A stretch of DNA of 35,141 bases from positions 1-35,141 of the forward strand of contig JNEM01010881.1 of assembly GCA_000697335.1 (NCBI GenBank), written 5' to 3'. The notes beneath the pieces are model-generated. The model made no database searches, was not told the DNA's origin, and saw nothing but the letters and a program-made list of their open reading frames with translations. The position numbers and the translations under genes were made by a program. Positions 23,291 to 34,051 of this stretch are shown in pieces; the stretch's first letter is position 1; the number at the start of each line of letters is the position of its first letter. Origin of the DNA: Conidiobolus incongruus B7586 (lineage: Eukaryota > Entomophthoromycota > Entomophthoromycetes > Entomophthorales > Conidiobolaceae).

Positions 23291-26072
23291 TAATCTATCT
23301 GATAATAAATATTATTGAGGGAGTATTTTAACTCCTTGTTCTAAGAACTTGTGATATTCTAGATAATCCACTTTATAAGCTACTGTTTGATGAGTTTGAA
23401 ATATTTAAACCATCTGACTTTCTAAATAAGCTAGGTCCTCTATTTTTATTAACTTTACTCTTTCTTTATCATTTACCTATCATTTTAGCTCTTTTACCTA
23501 ATACTTTCTATCCTTTTACAGGATTCCTCCTAATAAGGCAAGTTTAAACCCCAATATTATATTAAACAAAATCAATGGATCATTTTGATTATTTTCTGTA
23601 TATTTGTTAAAATATTTATTATAATTATAAATTTAAACATATTATGGTTTAGAAAAAAATATAACAAATTAATATTAATATATTAAGCCATGTGTTAGTT
23701 TGATTACAAAATTCCCTTTATTAAAACCCCAACCTTTAAAAATTCAATTAGGCAATATTTTTATTATTATATTTCAAGTTTTATTATATAGGTTTGGTTA
23801 ATTAGTTAGTTATTATTTTTTGGGTTTGATTTAAAATTAATGAATTTATTATTTTATTACTAGTAATGACTGAAAATAATTCATTTTAATTTATTATATA
23901 TTTTAATATTTAAGCTTAAAAATATGTTGCTGAGATTTATTTTAAAAAAAAGAAAGTTATAAATACTAATAAATTATATAGAATATACATAATCTTTTTT
24001 CAATAATATTTAAAAAAAATATTGCCAAACTTCAAAATTAACAATATGTTAACATATATATACTTATATTTAAGGGAATTTATCTAAATAATTTATCATT
24101 ATTTTGAATATATTATTAATATAAATACTATAAATTATTCTATTAATTTTTTAAAAGGTAAAAAATATTAATAATAGAAATTTCCTGCAATTATTAATAT
24201 TGAATTCAGTTAATATTTTGATAAATTCTTAATTAAATTATTTATTTTATTTACTTATTCTTATTTTTATATTGTTATATTATTTATTTAATAAAATTAT
24301 GGATTATTAAATTAAATTTAATTTTTTTATAATCTTATGAAAAATTCATCATTAAATGAGTCAATAATGATTATATATATTTTAACAAATTACTAAGGTT
24401 TGGATACTAATATCACTATATTATTTAGTTACATTTCCATAATTCAAATATTTAAGATTAATTTCAATTAATAGAGGATTTTAAATATAATTTGATTAAA
24501 AAATATTTTCTATTTTAAAGATAAAATTCATTTATATATAATGATAAATAGCAGAAAGAAATTAACCAATAATGGTTCAAAAAATTATTATTATAATATA
24601 TTCAATTTAATATAAGTTATTGAATTATATTTATAACTAGATCCTTTGTATTTGAATATTATATATAATGGCTTTATTTCATAATTTAAATTACTCAAAA
24701 GACTTTAAATATTATTACAAAATATCAATATTTATAATTAAAAGAGAAATTAAGATATAAAGGAAAATATATAATATTTGATATTTATAATAAAAGTTAA
24801 TATATTATAGTAAAGCTTTCTTTTTATTAAAGCTATAAATTAAAAATATTTATAGTTTTTTTTATTATAATATTATTGATAAAAAATTTACTTATATAAA
24901 AACTAAGATTTTTAATTATTAATTAAACATAATACCAATGAAAACATCATTGAATATAATGACTATTAATTATTATATTCTATTATATGGAATTATAACT
25001 TATTTTATCTAATTATTTTTATATTATTAGTTATTTAGAATATTAATAATTTCTATTATCTAGTGTTTTATTTAAAGTTTTCTAAGAATTATTATGAATA
25101 TTATATAAAAAACTTAAAGCTCTATTTAATTAAATATCATTGATTATATCTATATATAATTTAATTATTTATTTTGTTTGCTTATAAATATATGATTATT
25201 TAGATTAATTCTTAATTAATATAGCTAAGAAGTGATTATAATAAAATAATAACCTTGAAAATTTCTTACTTTGATAATTTAAATTAAATTTATTAAAATT
25301 TAAGAAATTATCTATTATTTGATTTTATACTATATTTTTAATAAATTAATAATATATCAAATAAAATCTAATTATATTAAAATTCTTAACTAAAATATTA
25401 CCAGAATATTTTCAATTTTTATTTATAATTTTTATTTCTGTAAAATTTTTTAATTTATAAAATATCAAATTATAATATCTAACTTTAAAAGAATAAATTG
25501 TATTATATGATATTTAAAAAATGAATATTTTTGATTATTAATCTACATAAATTATTATATGTCATTATTTATTTAAAACTATGAAAATTTCTTTGAACAT
25601 GGAATTTGAATTCAAATTATATTATTTGTCATAACCAGATTTGGAAATTAGAATTTGAATAAAACTTAAATTTAGTCATTATTAATTTAATTTGAGATTA
25701 ATTGGGATTTCAAATTTAAATCTTTAATTTTGTTATGTCTTAACTAAATATTACGAATATATCCTTGTTGACCTTATATTCAAAAAATGTATTAACCTTT
25801 AATATAGTTAAGTTTGATTTGATACTAAATCACAACTTTCAATATCAATATAAATATTCTTGATTACTAATATATGCTTTCTCATGTTTGTATTACAGCT
25901 TGAAATTTTGATAATTTTTTCATATTGAGTGGATTATGATCAATGATTTAGGAAATCCGAATTTGAATTTATAATAGGGGATAATTTTCGATGCGAGGTT
26001 GTGTATATAAATAAATTTGAATGACATAAATGAATAAATGAATAGATCTATAAAATTATTAAAATTAAAATC
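23291..26072. other. AT-rich region between GST copies
   Basis: 2.8 kb, mostly extreme AT. At about 23328-23545 lies a pyrimidine-rich open stretch without ATG whose reading (LNKLGPLFLLTLLFLYHLPI) would be membrane-like. I recognise no family and do not call it a gene. The rest holds nothing identifiable. Confidence 0.45.
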
Positions 26073-26813
26073 ATGACTTTTGGAGTAAGTATAAATATAA
26101 TTTGAATATGTTGTCAAATAATTAATTATATTTCAGAAACTTTACGGTCCTATTACTAACCCTCGTGTTCAAAAAGCTCTCCTTGTCGCTGAATTCAATG
26201 GTATTGAACTTGAGACCACTCCTGGATTTAAAATTGGTGTCGATACTCGTGCTCCTGAATATATTGAAAAGTTCCCTTTAGGCCAATCTCCTGGTCTTGA
26301 AACTTCTGATGGCCTTTTCCTCAGTGAAAGTGCTGCTATTGCTTTTCATCGTAAGTGAATTTTTATTAATTTTATAATTTTTATTAATAATTTGTATTAG
26401 TTGCTCAGTCTAAGAGCGATACCACTCTTCTTGGTCAAAATCCAAATGATCTTGCTAAAATCTGGCAACTTATACTTTTCGCTGAATCCAGTTTGGTGAA
26501 TCCTGTAATTAGTCTTTTGAAGCCTAGATGGCTTGGTCAAGTTCTTCCTGAAGATCAACAAAAGAAATACTATGAAGCTTTGGACCGTTACTTGACTTAT
26601 TTGGATAACTTTATTGGAGATAAATCTTACTTAGTTGGTGATCGTGTTTCTCTTGCTGATATCAACCTTATCTGCAATTTAAAGTTAATCTTCGAAAACC
26701 TCATGACAGATGAATTGAAGTCCAAGTATGCTAACTTGACCAAATATTTTTATGAAATTTTGAAACTGCCTCAATTTAGCAAAATTATTGGTCAGGTCTC
26801 TTATCAAGGGTAG
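26073..26813 (+). CDS. Glutathione S-transferase-like protein (eEF1B-gamma-type GST), intact, two introns
   Basis: Join 26073-26084, 26137-26350 and 26401-26813: 639 bases, 212 residues. Intron 1 (26085-26136) runs GTAAGT to TTTCAG, and intron 2 (26351-26400) runs GTAAGT to ATTAG. The protein starts MTFGKLYGPITNPRVQKAL. Its N-terminal thioredoxin-fold domain (about residues 4-75) shows FPLGQSPGLETSDGLFLSES, where SPGL takes the place of the usual cis-Pro VPAF/IPAL block and SES binds the glutathione gamma-glutamyl group. The helical C-terminal domain (about 85-205) has YLVGDRVSLADINLICNLKL, matching the GST N-capping/LADI.L block. It most resembles the GST half of eEF1B-gamma but stops before the eEF1G C-terminal domain, so it is a stand-alone GST, probably cytosolic. 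Whether it conjugates glutathione is not shown. It is the only intact member of four copies here. The stop is TAG, and AATAAA-like motifs follow at about 26817. Codon use is richer in C/G than the surroundings. Confidence 0.85.
26085..26136 (+). other. Intron 1 of the GST-like gene
   Basis: 52 bases, GTAAGT...TTTCAG, placed after codon 4 (phase 0). The same position is recognisable in GST pseudogenes 2 and 3, where the donors have decayed. Confidence 0.8.
26351..26400 (+). other. Intron 2 of the GST-like gene
   Basis: 50 bases, GTAAGT...GTATTAG, phase 1, splitting a Leu codon (C|TT) in AIAFHLAQSK. Without removal the frame is broken, so the intron is well supported. Confidence 0.85.
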
Positions 26814-26829
26814 TTAAATAAATGATAGG

Positions 26830-28190
26830 AAAATAATAAAGAATGTAATTATCCCAAAATGATATGACATATTCTAATTCATATTAATTAAAAACTTGAT
26901 GATTGTAAAAGAATAAAAAATTTCACTATATTGTTATTGAAAATAATTCAAATAGTCAAAAAAATACAATATTTGAAATTTTATCATAAAATTACAAAAT
27001 TCAGATTATTATTAAATACTTATTAGCTAGCACCCAAGTAATAATCATTCTTTGATCTACTTTAAACTTATATTGTATTCGATAATTATCTTCATTAGAT
27101 ATAAAGCAAATATATTGAACACTATATTAAAGCAGTTTTTGATAATTTCTTAAAATCAGCGTTACTAAGTAAGTTGTATCTATTTTTTAACACATTATTG
27201 ATTTCAATTCAATCAAATATATTAAAATTGATACTGAGAGAATTAATCGTAGTTTTCTTGAATTATAATTGTAATATATATATATTCTTTATAAAACTGA
27301 ATGCTATAGTTATAAATATTAACCGGATAGATTGTATAATTAAATATCATATTTTAAAACTATTAAATCAAAAAAATTTACCTTATACTACAATTTAGTC
27401 GATTTCAAAAAAAGGTAATCTTATTCCAATATCATTCATCTATAATATTCCAGTTCCTGAATTCTTGAAACATAAATATATATTCAACAATTTAAGGTAA
27501 TATAAATATTAAAAAAATCAGTATTAATATTCATCAATTAATAAAAATTTATATTGGATAAATTTATTTGATAAAAACAATTTTTTAAACATAATAACAG
27601 CGTTTTTTGAATTTTGAATTATTAATTTTAAAAATAATCAACAATACATTGAAAAAAATATGTTTTATTCAGATTATAAAACAGAATCAAATTAATGTAA
27701 ATGATATTAAGATATCATATATAAAATATTGAATATTGACTTCATCCTAATCCTCTTTAAATTGATATAATTATGTATAAAATCGTCATCGTTTTAAATT
27801 CAGTTAATTTCTATTTTTTTGTCCTTTTTCAATTTACAAAATTATGTAGTATACAAATTAATTGATTTATAATATAATATAATTAATTCATCAACTTCGT
27901 AATCGAAAGGATAAAACATTTAGATTTAACGGAAATATTGCCCCATTTTGCACCATTAGTTAAATTAATTCATTATTTATTAATTGCATTAATTGATAAT
28001 ATTGATTGATTTTAATATTATACTTAAAAATAATTACAAAATAATTAATTTGCTTTTGTAACAAATTTGCATATGTGAAATTTCGATTTTACAAAGTTGA
28101 CTGGAGGGAAATAGGTGGCATAACTGATATATATATATGTGTCGCAGTCTAAAATAATCGATATAAAATTTGCATTTGAAATATAAAGAA
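26830..28190. other. Gap between GST copies, nothing recognised
   Basis: 1.36 kb of AT-rich sequence. The 74-codon open frame at 27174-27398 is Ile/Asn/Leu-rich, as expected by chance at this composition. Confidence 0.5.
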
Positions 28191-28196
28191 ATCAAG

Positions 28197-28905
28197 ATTG
28201 TTTTTTGGAGCAAGTTTGAATTATTATCCATATATATAAATTCATTAAAACTGGAAAGTTATATGGGCCTACTTAAGCAAATACTCGTGTAGTTAAAACT
28301 TTGATTGCAGCTTGAATTAATGGCCTTTAACTAGATACTATTGGATTTCAAGTTCTTGTTGATAATAGAGAGCGCGAGTTTGCTAGAAAAAATATCACCT
28401 AGATAAATCTACTGGTCTCGAGACTTCTGATGGTCTGTTACTTACCATAAGTGCTGTTATCCTTTACCACGGTGAGACTTAATACTCCAATTTGGATTCA
28501 CTTTGGTCTATTTGCGAGTGGTAAACCTGACGCAATCTTACTTGGAAAGAATATAAACCAATTCTCCCAAATTCTTCAGTCCTTCCTCTCTAGTGAGTTT
28601 AGCTTAATTGATCCCATCCTTGACCTTTTCCTTCCTTAATTTTTAAATCCTAATAACCATGAAGCAATTAAATGAGGATTTAAATAACAAAACAATAAGA
28701 ATTTGGAATAATTTAACCAGGTTTTGGAAGGCAAACAGTACTTGGTCGGAAACACCGTGACTATTGCAGATATCAATACACTTTGCAAATTGACTCCTGA
28801 ATTTATTAAAGTTTACGCTGCCCAGACTTAACAAAGATATCCCAATGTTTTTTCATACTATGAACTCTTGGATAAATTGCTCTAGTTTGCAAGGTATATA
28901 TGCCA
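28197..28905 (+). pseudogene. GST-like pseudogene 3
   Basis: An exon 1 relic (ttttttgga at about 28201-28209) is followed directly by gcaagt, a decayed GT donor. Exon 2 restarts near 28250 with KLYGPT-stop-ANTRVVKTLIAA, against KLYGPITNPRVQKALLVA in the intact gene. LETSDGLL near 28420 and a gtgaga donor near 28471 mark the end of exon 2. Exon 3 keeps ASGKPDAILLGKNINQFSQI, then LIDPILDLFLP, and after frame changes VLEGKQYLVGNTVTIADINT near 28720-28790, followed by the final helices to about 28900. Stops are TAA, TAG and TGA. Both intron positions are kept. Confidence 0.85.
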
Positions 28906-29288
28906 AATTCCATATAGTGAATAGACTATTGAACTGCTGATTTGGCTATATATTCGCTGCCTCAATGATTAATTTGTAGGCTTTTTTTATAAAATATTAT
29001 ATTGAAAAAATAATAAAGCTATTTTTTAATATATTATATTGTGAATTTAATACCTTAATAAATTCAATTTAATATAAGAAAAAATATTTGTAATTGGTGA
29101 TAATTGAAAGACAAAGTTTTTTGTCTTTGGTATTTATACTATAGTTAATATACTTAAGTGTTAATTTTGTTGAAGGATTATGCTGGATAGATGATATATA
29201 TTTTAATTGGTTAAATTCACCTTAATCTTTTCACCAAACTTTTTTTCTCATTTGTATTAAATTTTAAAAACTTGATTTTACAATATTA

Positions 29289-30599
29289 TTAGTGTAGAAA
29301 TTAAGTAATAGCACAATTTTAAAATTAAAATTAAACAAATAAATTAATAAATAATATATAAAAATTAATGAATAATATAAAATTAATAGCCTTTTTTATT
29401 ATTAACAACTCTTTTCTATACTTTTAATAAGCTTCTAATACTTAAACAATTCTTTTTATTAAGGATTGAAATTTGATGTTTCATGAACCAATTTAATTTG
29501 TTTGCAGGAATTTTTTTTCTTGTAAGCTGTTTTTTTAATTGTCTAAAATAATTATAATTATATAGGTTATAATCAAGTGAATATATTAGATATAGTAACT
29601 CCCTCTATTTTTATTATATAAAAAACCTTTTATAACTAGCTTTATATATTTTGCAATTATTATATAAAATAATAAGTGTCTTTAATTTTTATTGAGAACA
29701 CCATTTAAAAATTATTTTATTTAAAAAAATAATATATAATTTACTATTAATTAATTTTCCTTAAGGTATTAAATAAGAAAACTTTATACTATTATAATTT
29801 ATTATAAAAATTAACATTTGCTTATATTTAAAGTATTTATTCATTAGAATTTATAAAGTAGATTAATTTAACTTAACCTAACATTTTGTTTTATTTTTAA
29901 GTAAAAGATTATATAAAAAAGTTTAAGATTTATTAATTGTAAGTATTTATTGTAAAAACCTTTGTTTTTAGCTATACCTTAATAAGTTTTGTTTAGTTAT
30001 AGCTACTTTAGTTTCCTTTTAGGCTTTTGTTAAATTATAAGGTATCTATTTTATGTTTTTATTAATTAATTTAAGTTTAAATTTAAGTAAATATAATATG
30101 CTTATATAATTAATATTGAATTAATTTAATAGCTCTCTAATAGAAAATAAAGGGTATTTATTAATATATTTTTTTATTTTATTAATAAATAAAAAAATAA
30201 TAATAGAAATTAATTTTTTAGATTTTAATAAATTTTGAATAATATCCCTTCTAGCTTTAAAATCACAAATCTAGCAATATATGGTAGTTTTAAATAAAGC
30301 ACCATTTTTATAAGCTATTTGCAAGTTTTAAATTATTTTAGATGGTTTATGGTTAAGTTTTAAAGATACAAAAATGAAAGCCTTTTGATAATCACAATCT
30401 AGTTTAAACATGATTAAATTTAAACGCAAATTTTAAAATCAAAATATTTTATTAAAAAAATAATTAAAATTGAATATATATATAATTTGAAAATACTCAT
30501 TTTCATATATATTTTATATACATAAAATCTTTCAAAATGTATAATATGTTTGAAAGATCAGAAATATAAAAATTTGCTATATTTTAATTTCTATACTAA
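29289..30599 (-). mobile_element. Mariner DNA transposon copy B, complete end to end
   Basis: 1,311 bp bounded by TA on both sides (29287-29288 and 30600-30601). The left end is TTAGTGTAGAAATTAAGTAA. The reverse complement of the right end is TTAGTATAGAAATTAAAATA. These terminal inverted repeats continue with AGCA.AATTTT. The minus strand carries the transposase (separate entry). The element serves as reference for copies A, C, D and E. Confidence 0.88.
29383..30411 (-). pseudogene. Mariner transposase, full length, inactivated by stops only
   Basis: From the ATG at 30411 to the TAA at 29383 there are exactly 343 codons in one frame, the usual size of mariner transposases. I read 17 internal stops along it, all TAA or TAG, at places where Gln or Trp is expected. 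The HTH region includes YPLFSIRELL. LTKA-stop-KETKVA matches LT..QK..R, and ILTINKS matches ILTGDES. LYNNCK matches LHDN, and YSLDYNLYNYNYFRQLKK matches the family YSPDLAP.DY.LFR.LK. By this alignment all three catalytic Asp codons of the DDD triad read Asn (GAT to AAT). Spacing between the second and third acid positions is 33-34 by hand count, fitting DD34D mariners. Copy C still has Asp at the third position. A transposase would cut and paste the element at TA sites. This one cannot be made whole as it stands. Confidence 0.82.
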
Positions 30600-30601
30600 T
30601 A

Positions 30602-31506
30602 ATAATTGATTCAATATGGTTAATATTTATGGAAAACAAAGTTTTTCTTGAAAAAAATAATATTCATCATTAATTCATAGGTAATATTATTGATTTTTAT
30701 ATATTCTTTTGTTCTTGATTAAAATTATCCTGGTATATAAATATAAAAAACCATTATCAAATATATCAGTCCTTTCCAATTAAATATAATTAATATTTAT
30801 TCTTTTTGGTATGGGAAAAGAATATTTTTCAATTTTATAAACTATTTTAATATATTTTAAAATATATGTTAGATAGCTTTGCAATTAAATTTTAATAGCA
30901 TATTTATAGTTTGAATTAAAAAAATTATTAATTAATAATTTTATATTAACTAGCTATTAAAAAAATAACTTATATTTCTTTCAAAATATTTTATTAAAAA
31001 ATAAATAGAAATAATAACCTTTGAAAACTATAAATCTTACTAATAAATAATTATTAATGATTTATTATAATATATATTATCACGGATAAACTGATAGATA
31101 ATAGCTTATAGAATTAAATATATCATTTTTATTTCCTATATATAAAACATTTATAAAACAAAAATAATCCAAAATCAAATGATGCTTTTTTAATAATTAT
31201 ATATTGTCAAGTGAATACAATGCAAAAAAAACTTAAATTAAAAATAGGATAATAAATTTTATTTATGAGTAAGTATTTTTAAACTTTAAATATATTAGTT
31301 AATATAAATATATCAGGCTATATACTAATTGCTATAATATAAATATAATACTAATTACAGTTGTTTTAAGACTTAAATAACAAAAATAAATAATAATAAA
31401 CAAAGAAAAATAATGGTAAATAAAGAAAAATAATAAAAATTAAGAGAAAGAAATAAAAACAATAATTTTTAATTAAATTAATATGAATTATAAAATTTAA
31501 TTAACT
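30602..31506. other. AT-rich gap, nothing recognised
   Basis: About 900 bp of A/T-dominated sequence between mariner B and the mariner D/C cluster. No gene or repeat end was recognised. Confidence 0.5.
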
Positions 31507-31850
31507 TATTACCATAGAATTAAAAATTTGGGAAAATTTTTAATTTCTGATTTTTTCAATATATTATTAATTTCAAATAAAAAAAATAAACAAAACAGAT
31601 AGGAAAAAAAATAATATGGTATTATATATATAACACATTTGTTAAACAAATTTAACTTTTTAAAATTTACTGTTAAATTTAAAATTAAATTATATTATAA
31701 TCATCAGATGTTTTTTATTTTAATATTTTTAAAACTTAATTATAAACCCTCTAAATTTATTTAAAATATATAAACAGCTTTTAGTAATAGAGCATTATCT
31801 AAATCAAAAATATATCATTTGGTAAATCAATTTATAATTTAAGAAAGATA
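31507..31850 (+). mobile_element. Mariner end fragment (copy D)
   Basis: It starts with a relic of the terminal inverted repeat (ttattaccatagaattaaaa) and aligns for about 330 bp with the first part of copy C (31851 onwards). Shared blocks include tttctgattttttcaatata and ataaaccctctaaa. It then stops where copy C begins. It carries only the N-terminal coding end of the element, with coding direction plus. Confidence 0.65.
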
Positions 31851-31961
31851 TTACTATAGAGTCAAAAACATAGGAAATTTTTTAATATCTGATTTTTCAA
31901 ATATATTATTAGTTTCAAATAAAAAAAATATACAAAATAAATTAGAAAAAAATAGCTTTGA

Positions 31962-31964
<3 letters not shown>

Positions 31965-31992
<28 letters not shown>
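31965..31992. repeat. (AT)n simple repeat
   Basis: About 14 uninterrupted AT units inside mariner copy C near its left end. Confidence 0.9.
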
Positions 31993-31995
<3 letters not shown>

Positions 31996-32739
31996 ATAAT
32001 TTTTTTGATTAATAAATTAATTTTTTGAAATTGGTTGTTTAATTTAATTATACTTAAATCAAATAATAACTATCAAAAGTTTTTTATTTCAGTATCAATA
32101 AAGCTTAACCATAAACCCTCTAAAATCATTTAAAATTTACAAGTAGCTTTTGATAATAAAGTATTATTTAAATTAACAATTTATTTCTAAATAAATTTCT
32201 TTAAAGTTAAAAGAGAAATTACCTAAAACCTATCAAAATTTAAAACACAGATTTCAATTATTATTGTTCTAATTATTAATAAAATTAAAAAATATATCAA
32301 AAAGTATCTTTTTATTTCAGTAAAAGAATTATCAAGATATTTTAATAATAGTTATATACTAACCTGCAAAAGTAAGTTATAAAATCAAATATATATATAT
32401 TTTAATTAATAACTAAAACAATTGTATATATTAATTTACTTGAAATTATAATATATAATTAAGGTATATTATTTGATTATAAATAAATATATTTAAATAT
32501 ATTTAGTAAACTATTAGCAAAAATATTAACCCTTAATATTTAACTAAGGTGAGTTATAAATTTGCAGGTTTTTGAGATAAGGGGATATATTTAACAATAT
32601 ATAACCATATCTTTTTTCTCTCTTTGTTATTATTTATATAATATTTTACAAATATACTAAATTCTTTTTATTAGTATTATTATACCTAAATCCCTCTCTA
32701 AAAAAACCTATTTGCATATTAATTAACTTTATGAAAAAG

Positions 32740-34051
32740 ATAAATCAACTTATGATATTGCTAGAATTACTAGTGTTAACTAGTTTACTATAGTTAAAGC
32801 TATTAAGAATAGCAATAAAAACATATTTAAACTTAAACTTAAGTGTGTTAAAATTATAAATGAATATAATGAGAAGTATATCTATAGGTTGGTTAATACA
32901 AGTAAATATAGTATTGCTATAGAAATATAACAGGAATTATAAAACTATACAAGAATATTAGTTAACATTGATACTATTATATATGTTTTATATTAGCTTA
33001 GATACCACTTACACCTTAAGAAAAAACACCCCCAACTAAAAAAATCCTACTATAAAGCTAGGTAAGAGTTTAAATATTGCTATTAATGTTGAATTGAAAC
33101 TAATTAGAATAAGGTTATTTAGTCTAATGAAACAAAAATATACCTTAGTGAATCTAATAAAAAAGCTAGATACTTTAGAAAAAATACAAAACTACTTTAT
33201 AACCATCATGTTAATTTTACCCAAAAGTATAATAATGTGTATTATCCTAGTGCTGGAAACTAGGATAATTGTATTGAATTAAGTTGGAATGTGGATAAGT
33301 TATAGGATTAAGATGTAGTTATATAGAGTTTTATTGGAAGTTCTTGACAAAGACTTGGAGTTAGTTTCCTTCAGATAGATAGATAGATAGATAGTTGGAT
33401 AGATGGATGAATGAATAGATAGATGACTAGATGAATGAATAGATAGATAGATCCCTGTTGTATTTCTCCTTTTGATATTAGGATAAGAATAGATCAATTT
33501 AAGGGAAAGTAGAATAAGAGATAAATTATGGGTAAACTGATATTAAAGGTAAATATATATGGACTAATTGGGTAGATATGTGACATAATGGGTTAATTAT
33601 TATTTAAAGATATATATTGTTTTTAGGTGTAAGATATCTTTATAAAATTAATAGGGGAATTAATGTTAAAATATACTAAAGTATTCTAAACAATAAATTG
33701 AAAAAAACTATTGAATAATATAGGTTAAACAAATCTAATGTTATTTTCCAGTAAGATAATACCTCTTGCTATATTATAACTTCTACTATCAAATAACTTA
33801 AAAATAACAAGATAACAGTTATAAAGTAGTTTTTTTAATCTCCTAACCTTAACCTAATTAAATACCTTTAGGATTAGTTAAAAAAAGCTATTAAAGCTTT
33901 CCCCCCAGCAAAAAATTTAGATCAACTTTAAAAATATATTCAAGAAGTATAGAACAAGATTAACCCTTCTTAGTATAAGAAGTTAGTTGATTTTATACCT
34001 CATAAACTTAAAGAAGTTAGAAAAGTTAAAGATAGATACACTAAGTTTTAA
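32740..34051 (+). pseudogene. Tc1-like DDE transposase, inactivated
   Basis: The N-terminal part includes a helix-turn-helix like segment (YDIARITSVN-stop-FTIVKA near 32750-32810). NKVI-stop-SNETKIYL near 33110-33145 matches the first catalytic block W.DE.KI, with Asp now Asn and Trp now TAG. Further on, YLYKINRGINVKIY (near 33640) and FQ-stop-DNT (near 33750) match the second block FQQDN. SPNLNLIKYL-stop-D (near 33840) matches QSPDLNPIE..W, with the third catalytic Glu now Lys. The frame ends ...KVKDRYTKF at TAA 34049. There are many TAA/TAG, chiefly at Gln/Trp positions, at least one frame change, and a microsatellite inside the frame. The start is not certain. Confidence 0.8.
33373..33452 (+). 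repeat. GATA-type microsatellite
   Basis: Tandem AGAT units with interspersed GGAT and GAAT variants (agatagatagatagat, then gatggatgaatgaatagat), about 80 bp, inside the Tc1 element. It interrupts the transposase relic between its first and second catalytic blocks. Confidence 0.9.

Noticed and set aside
26073-26813. Full eEF1B-gamma
   Set aside because: The N-terminal GST half matches, but the frame ends at 212 residues and no eEF1G C-terminal domain follows.
33373-33452. CRISPR-like array
   Set aside because: Four-base tandem units without spacers. It is a simple microsatellite.
12138-34051. A ciliate-type genetic code with TAA/TAG as glutamine, since so many stops sit at Gln positions
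   Set aside because: The intact receptor and GST use only CAA/CAG for Gln and end at TAA and TAG. Some stops replace Trp or, as TGA, Arg. Catalytic residues are also lost by G-to-A. Directed C-to-T decay explains all of this with the standard code.
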